Below are positions 12,590-12,633 of a stretch of DNA of 12,633 nucleotides, in pieces. The position numbers and the translations under genes are program-made. How positions within the stretch are numbered: position 1 is the stretch's first letter; every line of letters starts with the position of its first letter. The notes under the pieces were generated by a model. That model was not told the DNA's origin and made no database searches. It was given only the letters and a program-made list of their open reading frames with translations. Source of the DNA: JAJBWD01 sp041670885 (GTDB lineage: Bacteria > Bacillota > Clostridia > Clostridiales > Clostridiaceae). The DNA is taken from positions 1-12,633 of the forward strand of contig JBAXYJ010000064.1 of NCBI GenBank assembly GCA_041670885.1, read 5' to 3'.

Positions 12590-12633
12590 TATAAATCTAT
12601 CACAGAAGAAATATTAATTACAATTTTTGTTCA

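Larger units (their letters stand above)
12138..12633. other. Gene-free A+T-rich stretch with stem-loops
   Basis: No convincing gene was found in these roughly 500 bases on either strand. What can be seen: a short dyad at 12203-12220 around AGGTT-G-AACCT, an imperfect long hairpin at 12224-12263, and a terminator-like hairpin at 12541-12581, listed separately. The rest is A+T-rich with short frames that I do not recognise. It may be the decayed upstream part of the NuoE/NuoF locus. Confidence 0.6.

Noticed and set aside
1..12633. CRISPR array, insertion sequence, or phage attachment site.
   Set aside because: No spaced direct repeats, transposase or terminal inverted repeats with target duplications were found on reading both strands.

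Overview
The window looks like chromosomal DNA of a low-GC Firmicute, most likely a member of the Clostridia. The evidence is strongly A+T-rich intergenic DNA, Shine-Dalgarno sites of the AGGAGG type, sigma-A-like promoters, hairpin-plus-T-run terminators, and gene families typical of anaerobic clostridia and acetogens. Most genes lie on the minus strand; only a small three-gene operon near 1.1-1.6 kb is on the plus strand.

Layout. (1) 1-1014: a TetR-type regulator with its own promoter and palindromic operator, overlapping by ATGA the start of an FAD-dependent oxidoreductase that runs off the left edge. (2) 1038-1653: a divergent plus-strand operon coding for a 22-residue hydrophobic peptide, a 72-residue two-helix membrane protein and a 64-residue Cro/CI-type repressor. 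Its promoter is bracketed by two perfect 26-bp dyads. (3) 1708-3495: a Cof-type HAD phosphatase and a small transglutaminase-like protein. (4) 3553-4945: a MarR-type regulator and a membrane-anchored DUF6544-like protein, driven by a fully consensus promoter in which one palindrome fills the -35/-10 spacer and a second covers the start point. (5) 4978-6280: a seven-helix membrane diguanylate cyclase. (6) 6377-9642: a nickel/cobalt ECF importer (substrate-binding membrane subunit, T component, ATPase) downstream of a His-rich CsoR/RcnR-type metal sensor. G/C-tract dyads lie upstream of both the sensor and the transporter. (7) 9819-11081: an iron-dependent alcohol dehydrogenase. (8) 11266-12137: a decayed pair of NuoE-like and NuoF-like genes with a lost start codon, in-frame stops, a lost [2Fe-2S] cysteine and a large internal deletion. 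(9) 12138-12633: no gene seen, but several stem-loops.

How it works together. The region is a string of small, self-regulated cassettes (TetR, XRE, MarR, CsoR), each with its own operator-like dyads. The clearest functional unit is the nickel/cobalt module: a metal-sensing repressor, a metal importer and a His-rich ATPase tail, plausibly forming one homeostasis circuit. The NuoE/NuoF relic suggests loss of an NADH-linked electron-transfer module, such as a bifurcating hydrogenase or formate dehydrogenase subunit set. I did not find a clearly new multi-gene system. The most interesting unexplained items are the bracketed promoter of the micro-peptide/XRE operon, the structured leader of the metal sensor and the MarR promoter architecture.
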